DNA of 9,596 bases from contig CAJPTO010000107.1 in assembly GCA_905373605.1 (NCBI GenBank), positions 1 to 9,596 on the forward strand. Reading direction: 5' to 3'. The notes under the pieces are model-generated. The model made no database searches, was not told where the DNA came from, and was given only the letters and a program-made list of their open reading frames with translations. This document shows, one piece after another, positions 1 through 4,690 of the stretch; the stretch's first letter is position 1; every line of letters starts with the position of its first letter. A program made the position numbers and the translations under genes. This DNA is from an uncultured Prevotella sp. GTDB taxonomy: Bacteria > Bacteroidota > Bacteroidia > Bacteroidales > Bacteroidaceae.

Positions 1-43
1 GTTCAGTTCCACCCCACGTCATCGTATGTAACGTTCAAAAAGG

Positions 44-131
44 GTGTACGGCATATGCTGTACACGTGTCTGGCATATGCCGTACACGTGTCCGCCTTAT
101 GCCGTACACGTGTCTGCCTTATGCCAGACAC
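44..131. repeat. Four tandem 22-bp palindromic units
   Basis: Four contiguous 22-bp units lie at 44-65, 66-87, 88-109 and 110-131 with no spacer. Each has the form GTGT-N14-ACAC and is itself a near-perfect or imperfect dyad. The centre is GCATATGC in units 1 and 2, and a one-base variant (CTTATG for CATATG) in units 3 and 4. Because each unit ends in ACAC and the next starts with GTGT, every junction makes a second palindrome, ACACGTGT. Dyad centres therefore fall every 11 bp across the array. Units 1 and 4 differ mainly in the arms (GTGTAC versus GTGTCTG). Function is not known; a multi-site operator or a palindromic satellite are both possible. Confidence 0.85.
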
Positions 132-927
132 CCATGATGTGAACCACATAGCGCAAGGAACAAGCACCACTTAACGTGGCATACACATTGACTAAAGGGG
201 AGAATGGTGCTAAATGACAAGACTATGGCTTGGCGGTAGTAGGCGTAGCTACTGGTTCTTGTGCCGAACTTGCGATTATGTAATGCATCATGGCTTGCTT
301 GTTGTTTGATGTCTGTTGTCTATTGGTTGTTGTATGGGGTGGTTCGTAGTTTGGCGGACATCGCATTGTAAGGGCTGATAGCTTGCGCTTGGGTCTTGTT
401 TCCTTTAAAGGCGCGCCAAGTTTTGATTTGCTTGTAAGAAACGTTGGGTGTGATAAACGCAAGGAAAAGAGGCGTTGTTAGTGTTGGTTTGTAAGTTGAA
501 ACGATGAAAAACTATGCGTTTTGTGTTACATGGTGTAGCGATGTTTCATTAGGTCTCTTGCCTTGAATGAAAATCTTGTGTTTAATTCTTAATTCTTTGG
601 GTCGGAAAAGCTTTCATGGCTACATGCAATTTAGCCCCGATACTTCGGTGTTTACTGATTTCTTTACGTTTTGGAGTTGTGTTTCATCTTTTTCGCCCAA
701 CAGACATTTTCTCTTTCTTATAAACATTTTAACATTGGCGTGTCGCGTTTTTCTATTCCTTTTTGGCGGATTTTATTTGTCTGTTTGTCTGCTTTTGCCT
801 AAAACGCCGTGTTGCAGCCACTGTTAACGCACACCCCGATGTGTGTAAATCGCGTATTTTTATGTTAACGCGGCATCTGCCTTTTATTTTTTTTCATTTA
901 GCCTTAATCTATTTTATCACCTCGTGC
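132..927. other. Long stretch without a convincing gene
   Basis: No credible coding sequence, tRNA or rRNA was found here. The open frames present are short (under 90 codons). Their products are low in complexity (Thr/Gln/Asn/Pro-rich on the minus strand; Phe/Leu/Cys-rich on the plus strand), and none has a domain I recognise. From about 560 to 925 the plus strand is T-rich, which by itself creates hydrophobic pseudo-proteins. GTTAACGC occurs twice, at about 823 and 864. A short hairpin, ATGTG-AAC-CACAT, sits near 137-149. The stretch probably separates transcription units and may hold undetected regulatory or small-RNA sequence. Confidence 0.6.
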
Positions 928-958
928 TTTGTAGGTGCCTATTTTAGCCCTAACTTTG
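928..958 (+). promoter_or_regulatory. Bacteroidetes-type promoter for the LolA-like gene
   Basis: TTTG at 928-931 and TAACTTTG at 951-958 are separated by 19 bp. This matches the -33 (TTTG) and -7 (TAnnTTTG) elements recognised by the primary sigma factor of Bacteroidetes. Transcription should begin a few bases after 958, giving a leader of roughly 145 nt before the ATG at 1109. The match in both boxes and the spacing is good; activity is inferred. Confidence 0.6.
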
Positions 959-984
959 CATCAGAGGTATTTAGGATGATAACA

Positions 985-1034
985 GCCGCCGAATGCCTCC
1001 CGCATGAAATGAACCTGTGAAGGCGTTTGGCGGC
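985..1034 (+). promoter_or_regulatory. Long stem-loop in the 5' leader
   Basis: Arms 985-998 and 1021-1034 pair over 14 consecutive positions: GCCGCCGAATGCCT with AGGCGTTTGGCGGC. Twelve are Watson-Crick pairs and two are G-U wobbles, and the loop is 22 nt. The wobbles make the plus-strand RNA fold better than the minus-strand RNA, consistent with transcription from the promoter at 928-958. No run of T follows, so it is not an ordinary intrinsic terminator. It does not match a riboswitch class that I can recognise. It could be an RNA regulatory element, a stability element, or the 3' part of a small RNA. Confidence 0.6.
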
Positions 1035-1108
1035 TTACTATGTATGTGTAGAAAATCAGTTTCGAGGAAGATAGTTAGACAAATAGAATAAGAGAGAGTA
1101 TTAGGCTT

Positions 1109-1819
1109 ATGAAGAGTTTTACGAAAAGAGTAGGTACAGTAATGCTATCGTTGACTTTGGTTGCGTTAGGCGTTTTCGGACAAACCGTAGACGAGATTTG
1201 TTCGCAAAACGTTCGCCAACTAGGCGGATTGACAGCCGCAGCCAAGGTCAAGTCGCTGCAATTGCAACAGGTTGTGGTGACACAGGGGGGCGAAACGCCC
1301 GTGACAACACTGCTGGTGCCCGGTGTGGCTTATTACCAGCGTGCCAAAACGCCCCTCGGTACGATGATGGTGTGTGCATATAAAGACAAGGGATGGACGT
1401 TCTGCTCGGCTCCTAGCCCGCAAACGGAGCCTATGCCGGCTGGCATGGTTGAGGCGTACATCATTGGTTCGAAGTTCCTTGGGCCGCTGTTCGACTATTA
1501 TGTGAATAAAAAGACGACAGAAGTGGCATCGTTGAGGCTCGTTGGCGAGAAAGATTTGGACGGAGAACCCTGCTATGAGTTGGAAACCACTTACAAAGGG
1601 GGCAACAAAATGATGGTTTGCGTGTCGCGTAAGGACGCTTTGATAAGGCAAACGGCATCGACCTTGGGCGTGATAAGGTTCGAAGACTACCGCAATGTGG
1701 GCGGTGTGATGGTGCCTTTCATGGTTGTGGCTAGCGGTAAGCAGGGCTTGGTGCTCACCCGAGTGACTGATGCACAGGTGAATGTGGACCTTGAAGGTAA
1801 TTTTTTGGCCATGCCATAG
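1109..1819 (+). CDS. Secreted LolA-like (lipoprotein-sorting-like) protein
   Basis: This is a 236-residue exported protein. Residues 1-24 form a signal peptide: a basic start (MKSFTKR), a hydrophobic core, and a likely cut after VFG, before Gln25. There is no lipobox Cys, so it should be a soluble periplasmic protein. The mature part starts with a helix followed by a glycine-rich turn (near RQLGG) and then alternating beta strands. It ends with the phrases SRKDALIRQ (about 174-182) and FEDYRNVGGVMVPF. Those resemble the strands of Bacteroidetes proteins annotated as outer-membrane lipoprotein-sorting or LolA-like. Such proteins bind acyl chains in a half-barrel; the actual ligand here is unknown. 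The ATG follows a leader with only a weak AGG upstream. The gene is monocistronic, with its own promoter and terminator. The family call is by resemblance, not by a catalytic motif. Confidence 0.6.
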   Translation: MKSFTKRVGTVMLSLTLVALGVFGQTVDEICSQNVRQLGGLTAAAKVKSLQLQQVVVTQGGETPVTTLLVPGVAYYQRAKTPLGTMMVCAYKDKGWTFCSAPSPQTEPMPAGMVEAYIIGSKFLGPLFDYYVNKKTTEVASLRLVGEKDLDGEPCYELETTYKGGNKMMVCVSRKDALIRQTASTLGVIRFEDYRNVGGVMVPFMVVASGKQGLVLTRVTDAQVNVDLEGNFLAMP

Positions 1820-1908
1820 GGCGTAAAGTGATGTTCGCAGATGGATGCGGCTGCCCAAACTGTTGCATGTTTGATAAAAATATGAAGATATTATTGGTTA
1901 TTTGGATT

Positions 1909-1938
1909 GGGGCTCGAATGTGTTTCGAGCCCCTTTTT
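1909..1938 (+). terminator. Intrinsic terminator after the LolA-like gene
   Basis: GGGGCTCGAA (1909-1918) pairs perfectly with TTCGAGCCCC (1924-1933) around the 5-nt loop TGTGT, and TTTTT follows at 1934-1938. A GC-rich 10-bp stem with an immediate T run is a textbook rho-independent terminator. It lies 89 bp after the stop codon at 1819. Confidence 0.9.
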
Positions 1939-1992
1939 GTGCTTTTGACAGAAATACATGTTCTTTTGACAGAAGAACATAAGGTACATAAT
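1939..1992. repeat. TTTTGACAG-type dispersed repeat, copy 1
   Basis: This 54-bp element contains the motif TTTTGACAGAA twice (about 1943 and 1964). The second occurrence lies in an inverted repeat, GTTCTTTTGACAGAAGAAC (1960-1978), with 6-bp arms and a 7-nt loop. The tail reads CATAAGGTACATAAT. A second copy of the whole arrangement occurs at 2921-2976. It starts directly after the terminator T run. In one minus-strand frame it reads FFCQK/FCQK, which makes spurious open frames. Function is unknown. Confidence 0.75.
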
Positions 1993-2078
1993 TGGCTTCA
2001 GCGTGTTTTGTTTCGCCCATTTGCATTTGTAAGTGATGCGAATTGAATGGCAATAATGTAAAATCATCGTTAGTAGGT

Positions 2079-2110
2079 ATTGTAAAAACAAAAGAATATG
2101 CGTAATTTTG
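2079..2110 (+). promoter_or_regulatory. Probable promoter for the four-helix membrane protein
   Basis: ATTG at 2079-2082 and TAATTTTG at 2103-2110 are spaced by 20 bp. The second element fits TAnnTTTG exactly and the first is a one-base variant of TTTG. The transcript would start near 2116 and carry a leader of about 250 nt that includes the whole octamer array before the ATG at 2369. Confidence 0.5.
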
Positions 2111-2176
2111 GCGTTGACAAAACGATGTTGAGGCGGAGGTGAGCAAATGTTTGCAACACTTTTCCACCTCTAGTAT

Positions 2177-2355
2177 ACTCGTTGACTTGTAACTCGTCAA
2201 CTCGTTGCCTTGTTAACTGGTCAACTTGTGAACTTGTGAGCTCGTCAACTTGTTAACTTGTGAACTCGTTACTTTGTTAACTTGTGAACTCGTTAACTTG
2301 TTAACTAGTCAACTCGTTTACTCGTGACCTTGTGAACTCGTCAACTTGTCAACTA
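2177..2355 (+). repeat. Octamer tandem array, about 22 units of ACTYGTNA
   Basis: From 2177 the sequence runs in near-unbroken 8-bp units such as ACTCGTCA, ACTTGTGA and ACTCGTTA, ending with a partial ACTA at 2352-2355. One unit (2185-2191) is 7 bp long. Positions 1-3 and 5, 6 and 8 are nearly fixed (A, C, T, G, T, A). Position 4 is mostly C or T, and position 7 is C, G or T. The array lies inside the predicted leader and stops 13 bp before the ATG at 2369. There are no spacers, so it is not CRISPR. The unit length is not a multiple of three and all frames are interrupted, so it does not code. Related units occur inverted at 4586-4617. Confidence 0.9.
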
Positions 2356-2368
2356 ACAATATGTAACT

Positions 2369-2797
2369 ATGAGAAGAGAAATTGAATTAGTAGTGATGTG
2401 GGCGTTAATCATAACAGGTTTTCTGGCCCACACTTTGGCCGACGTTATGCCTGCCTTTTGGGGACAGAGCATTGTTGCAATGCCCGATGGTAAAGGGGCT
2501 TGTGGCCTCATTGCCATGATGATGGGCATCAGTTACACGCTGCCTGTGCTTGGCATTTTCCTTGCTTTGTGGGGCAAACATAAGGCTTGGCGCGTGCTAC
2601 ATGCCGTGTTGGGCTGTCTGTTTGCATTATTCTGCCTGCTGCATATGCTGGAATGGCTCGACAGTTTCAACCCCGTTCAGCTCACCATCATGCCATTGAT
2701 GGCAATCGTGGGCATCATCTTGGCCGTGAAGTCGATTAAATATGTTCGCGAGAAAAAGGGTGTTGAAGCCGATAACGAAGTGACGGAGGGCGAATAG
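2369..2797 (+). CDS. Four-helix integral membrane protein of unknown function
   Basis: This is a 142-residue protein with four predicted membrane helices, at about 7-27, 44-68, 74-96 and 101-122. A charged C-terminal tail (KYVREKKG to the acidic NEVTEGE end) is probably cytoplasmic. Notable residues within or near the helices are His21, Asp25, Trp31, a Met-rich run (about 49-52), and His92 with Glu95 and Trp96. There is no cleavable signal peptide, and I recognise no catalytic motif or named family. The ATG is preceded by A/T-rich sequence with no Shine-Dalgarno sequence, as is common in this phylum. The gene stands alone, with its own candidate promoter, and converges with the chrA genes. 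The octamer array directly upstream suggests expression could depend on leader structure or length, but that is inference. Confidence 0.75.
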   Translation: MRREIELVVMWALIITGFLAHTLADVMPAFWGQSIVAMPDGKGACGLIAMMMGISYTLPVLGIFLALWGKHKAWRVLHAVLGCLFALFCLLHMLEWLDSFNPVQLTIMPLMAIVGIILAVKSIKYVREKKGVEADNEVTEGE

Positions 2798-2802
2798 CAA
2801 AG

Positions 2803-2860
2803 GCATAGCCCGCCGCGACGCTGATTTTACCATGGGCATAGGCAATGTATGCGGCTATGC
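2803..2860 (+). terminator. Weak inverted repeat after the membrane-protein gene
   Basis: GCATAGCC (2803-2810) and GGCTATGC (2853-2860) are perfect complements 42 bp apart, starting 5 bp after the stop codon. No T run longer than three follows. It could protect the 3' end or act as a weak terminator; the long loop makes this uncertain. Confidence 0.25.
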
Positions 2861-2920
2861 TTTGGGGAAGTTGTGTTCGGGGATATAGCCTCGGACATGA
2901 TGGTTTGTGCGCCTTTCTTT

Positions 2921-2976
2921 GTGTTTTTGACAGAAGAACAGGTTGTCTTTTGACAGAAGAACATAAGGAACATAAT
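2921..2976. repeat. TTTTGACAG-type dispersed repeat, copy 2
   Basis: This is the second copy of the element at 1939-1992, in the same orientation. It contains TTTTGACAGAAGAACA at about 2925 and TTTTGACAGAAGAACAT at about 2948, and ends CATAAGGAACATAAT. Relative to copy 1 it carries a 2-bp insertion between the two motifs. The flank just upstream (CCTTTCTTTGTG) also resembles the terminator tail upstream of copy 1 (CCTTTTTGTG), so the homologous stretch may be slightly longer than the boundaries given. Confidence 0.75.
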
Positions 2977-3017
2977 GATATGGATGGGTAATTAATGCAT
3001 TTGCCCACAGATTTCGC

Positions 3018-3065
3018 AAGGCATATTACTCCCCTCTCCCTTTGGAGAGGGGTTGGGGGTGAGGC
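3018..3065 (-). repeat. 48-bp C-rich hairpin repeat, copy A (inverted)
   Basis: This is the reverse-complement copy of the repeats at 4454-4501 and 4520-4567. Its core is a perfect 9-bp stem, CCCCTCTCC (3031-3039) with GGAGAGGGG (3044-3052), and a 4-nt loop. On the minus strand the copy begins GCCTCACCCCCAACCCC and ends ATATGCCTT. It sits 54 bp beyond the end of the chrA pair, between converging genes, where it could end or protect transcripts from both sides. Its recurrence marks it as a dispersed element and not a gene-specific terminator. Confidence 0.85.
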
Positions 3066-3107
3066 CTTTTTCCCCTTTCCCATTGGCGATGGGGTGGGTG
3101 GTGAGGC
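3066..3107 (-). repeat. Decayed relative of the C-rich hairpin repeat
   Basis: Directly following copy A is a sequence of the same plan: a C-rich arm (CCCC at 3072-3075), a shorter stem CCCAT (3079-3083) with ATGGG (3089-3093), then a G-rich tail ending GTGAGGC (3101-3107), like copy A. The stem is imperfect compared with the other copies. It is probably a diverged tandem copy. Confidence 0.5.
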
Positions 3108-3119
3108 TTTATCCTCATT

Positions 3120-3695
3120 TCAATAAAGCAATAGCAATCCTGCCACGGCTGCATAGCCAATCATGCGTATGGGATTGATTTTTAAATACCGAGTGCCTAC
3201 AAATGTTGCAGCAAAAAGAAAGAGGCTTATTCCAAACTGCCAAGGGTTGGTAAAGGGCGAACTGAAGTTCTCTTCCGTCATCAAAAGCAGTGCTGCAGCC
3301 GCAAGCATGCCCACAACGGCAGGACGAAGACCGGAGAAGATGTTTTGAACAACGGCCGTGTTCATGTATTTCATGAACATTTTACTGATGAGTATCATCA
3401 ATATGAGCGAGGGAAGCACCAGCGCAAAGGTGGCTGTGGCACTGCCAAGCATGGCCATCCACGTGTTGAAACCTGCGTTGTGGGTGGCCGTGTAGCCGCA
3501 ATAAGTGGCCGCATTGATGCCGATGGGGCCGGGAGTCATCTGCGAAATGGCAACGATGTTGGTAAATTCGGCCGACGAAAGCCAATGGTGATGTATCACC
3601 GTCTCGGTTTGTATGAGCGACAACATGCCATAACCACCACCGAAACCAAACAGTCCGATGATGAAAAACGTGTAGAAAAGCTCTAGGAATATCAT
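3120..3695 (-). CDS. chrA: Short-chain ChrA-type transporter, second subunit
   Basis: This 191-residue hydrophobic protein belongs to the chromate ion transporter (CHR) family, in its single-domain form of about 190 residues. Family marks are FGFGGGYGM (16-24) in the first membrane segment, SQMTPGPIGIN (51-61) with the conserved Pro-Gly-Pro, and SGLRPAVVG (121-129). About six hydrophobic segments follow one another to the C-terminus. Known members move chromate out of the cell. Paired short forms are thought to work together, each half equivalent to one half of a long ChrA. It lies 173 bp downstream of its partner, a longer gap than is usual for this arrangement. The ATG at 3695 lacks a clear ribosome-binding sequence. 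In an anaerobe the physiological anion may not be chromate. Confidence 0.85.
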   Translation of the reverse strand: MIFLELFYTFFIIGLFGFGGGYGMLSLIQTETVIHHHWLSSAEFTNIVAISQMTPGPIGINAATYCGYTATHNAGFNTWMAMLGSATATFALVLPSLILMILISKMFMKYMNTAVVQNIFSGLRPAVVGMLAAAALLLMTEENFSSPFTNPWQFGISLFLFAATFVGTRYLKINPIRMIGYAAVAGLLLLY

Positions 3696-3800
3696 GCGAT
3701 GTCGTTTTTGTTGTTACCTGAATACCCACGGCATGTGGTTTTTTTGTTGAGCGAATGTCTTCAGACAACCCTGGAAAGGGTGGGGATGCTGAGAGGTTAT

Positions 3801-3860
3801 TTTTGCTTGATGCCCCTTGGGCGTGAGCAAAAGCGTTGTTATGGTGGGCAGCGCGCTGCC
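3801..3860 (-). promoter_or_regulatory. Structured spacer between the two chrA genes
   Basis: The 173-bp spacer holds two clear dyads. At 3801-3832 TTTTGCT and AGCAAAA are perfect complements that enclose a further GCCC/GGGC stem. At 3847-3860 GGCAGCGCGCTGCC is a perfect 14-bp palindrome starting 8 bp past the first gene's stop codon. A smaller stem, ACCCT-GGAA-AGGGT, lies at about 3763-3782. None is followed by a T run on the minus strand. They could set the relative level of the two subunits by RNA processing or partial termination. Confidence 0.4.
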
Positions 3861-3868
3861 ACAAGGCT

Positions 3869-4429
3869 CTAATTCTCGTTGTGCGAACTCTCTGTGGGCT
3901 TGATGAACAGGCCGTAGAGCCAGCCGCAAAGGCCTGCACCGATGATGATGTAGATGGGGTTTACACCCATTGCCCAGATGAGTAGGGCACAGACAACGGG
4001 TATCCAAAGGGTGCTTAGCGTGATGTTGGCACTCTTTGCGAGGTTGAATGTGGGCGCGGCAATGAGGGCTACCACGGCTGGACGTATGCCTCGGAAGGCG
4101 GCTGCCACGATGCTGTTGTCTTGAAACTGATGGAAAAACATGGCGATGAGCAGGATGATGAGGGATGAAGGCAAGGCTGTGCCGATGCATGTGCACAGCG
4201 CACCACGTAGCTTCCGCATCTTGTAACCGATGAAGATGCTGATGTTGACCGCGAAAACACCAGGGCAACTCTGCGCAATGGCAATGAGATCGAGAAACTC
4301 TTCTTTCTCAATCCACTTGTTCTTGTCCACCACTTCGGCCTCAATGATGGGTATCATGGCGTACCCACCACCCAAAGTGAACATCCCTATCTTAAAGAAT
4401 GTGCGAAAACTGTTCCAATATATCGACAT
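3869..4429 (-). CDS. chrA: Short-chain ChrA-type transporter, first subunit
   Basis: This 186-residue single-domain member of the CHR family is the upstream partner of the gene at 3120-3695. It carries the N-terminal LGGGYAM (19-25), the AQSCPGVFAVN motif (52-62), where the partner has SQMTPGPIGIN, and RGIRPAVVALI (113-123). About six hydrophobic segments are visible, and the tail is polar and Ser/Asn/Glu-rich. The difference in the PG motif (SCPGVFAVN versus MTPGPIGIN) is typical of the two non-identical halves of a pair. The two share the same plan but are clearly diverged, so they are not a recent duplication or a split gene. The ATG is preceded by A-rich sequence, and the hairpin repeat at 4454-4501 ends 24 bp upstream. 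No TAnnTTTG promoter was seen in the 261-bp gap to purL, so read-through from purL is possible. Confidence 0.85.
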   Translation of the reverse strand: MSIYWNSFRTFFKIGMFTLGGGYAMIPIIEAEVVDKNKWIEKEEFLDLIAIAQSCPGVFAVNISIFIGYKMRKLRGALCTCIGTALPSSLIILLIAMFFHQFQDNSIVAAAFRGIRPAVVALIAAPTFNLAKSANITLSTLWIPVVCALLIWAMGVNPIYIIIGAGLCGWLYGLFIKPTESSHNEN

Positions 4430-4453
4430 GTTATTTGCGTTTGAGTTGGTGAT

Positions 4454-4501
4454 GCCTCACCCCCAGCCCCTCTCCAAGGGGAGAGGGGAGTGATATGCCT
4501 T
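4454..4501 (+). repeat. 48-bp C-rich hairpin repeat, copy B
   Basis: The copy begins GCCTCACCCCCAGCCCC and ends TGATATGCCTT. CCCCTCTCC (4467-4475) pairs perfectly with GGAGAGGGG (4480-4488) around AAGG. It is the same length as copy C (18 bp further on) and as inverted copy A. It falls just before the first chrA start codon, so in a chrA or purL-chrA transcript it would be a strong leader hairpin. Confidence 0.85.
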
Positions 4502-4519
4502 GTCATTTCAACTTACTAA

Positions 4520-4567
4520 GCCTCACCCCCAACCCCTCTCCAAGAGGAGAGGGGGGTGATATGCCTT
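4520..4567 (+). repeat. 48-bp C-rich hairpin repeat, copy C
   Basis: This is a direct repeat of copy B with few changes: AACCCC for AGCCCC, a TCTT-type loop on the minus strand, and GGGGGG after the stem. Its stem is CCCCTCTCC with GGAGAGGGG. The common tail GATATGCCTTGT extends slightly past the element in both copies. It may serve as the 3' end of the purL transcript, although no T run follows. Confidence 0.85.
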
Positions 4568-4585
4568 GTTGGTTCTATTGATAAA

Positions 4586-4617
4586 TTACGAGTTTACGAG
4601 TTTACAAGTTTACGAGT
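4586..4617 (-). repeat. Octamer array, four units of ACTYGTAA
   Basis: Four consecutive 8-bp units (TTACGAGT, TTACGAGT, TTACAAGT, TTACGAGT on the plus strand) read ACTYGTAA on the minus strand. That is the same unit family as the large array at 2177-2355. The orientation matches local transcription in both places. It lies 73 bp after the purL stop codon, in the gap before chrA. Confidence 0.85.
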
Positions 4618-4661
4618 TGGCAATGCTTTTGCTACGTGGCAACTAAGCATTTGGCTTAACT

Positions 4662-4690
4662 CCTTATAACACCTTAACACCTTAACACCT
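4662..4690 (-). repeat. Short octamer array abutting the purL stop codon
   Basis: On the plus strand a 10-bp variant (CCTTATAACA) is followed by two exact CCTTAACA units and a partial CCT that touches the purL stop codon at 4691. On the minus strand the unit reads GTTAAGGT. The 8-bp period matches the other arrays in the window, but the second half of the unit differs. Confidence 0.65.

Noticed and set aside
223..462. 79-codon minus-strand frame rich in Thr, Gln, Asn and Pro
   Set aside because: Low complexity, with no signal, domain or promoter visible. It cannot be excluded as a tiny gene but is not supportable.
567..1020. Two overlapping small plus-strand frames with hydrophobic products
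   Set aside because: The T-rich sequence produces Phe/Leu/Cys runs automatically. There is no ribosome-binding sequence, promoter or family, and the second overlaps the promoter and hairpin before 1109.
1220..1858. 212-codon minus-strand frame
   Set aside because: Antisense shadow of the LolA-like gene. It is His- and Arg-rich and has no domain.
1891..2200. Minus-strand frames containing FCQK repeats
   Set aside because: The repeated peptide comes only from the dispersed TTTTGACAG repeat and the frames cross the strong terminator. Treated as a repeat, not a gene.
2177..2355. CRISPR array
   Set aside because: The units are 8 bp and contiguous with no unique spacers, and no cas genes are present. 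The 22-bp array at 44-131 was rejected as CRISPR for the same reasons.
3714..4268. 184-codon minus-strand frame spanning the chrA spacer
   Set aside because: It is a shadow frame of the first chrA gene that happens to stay open across the spacer. The product is His/Arg/Pro-rich and has no membrane segments.
3120..4429. One long chrA gene broken by a frameshift
   Set aside because: Each gene has its own start, its own GGGY and PG motifs and a full single-domain length, and the spacer is non-coding. This fits a true two-gene pair.
3018..4567. Composite transposon around the chrA pair
   Set aside because: No transposase or target-site duplication was seen, and the 48-bp repeats are too short to be insertion sequences. 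Only a non-autonomous repeat is supportable.
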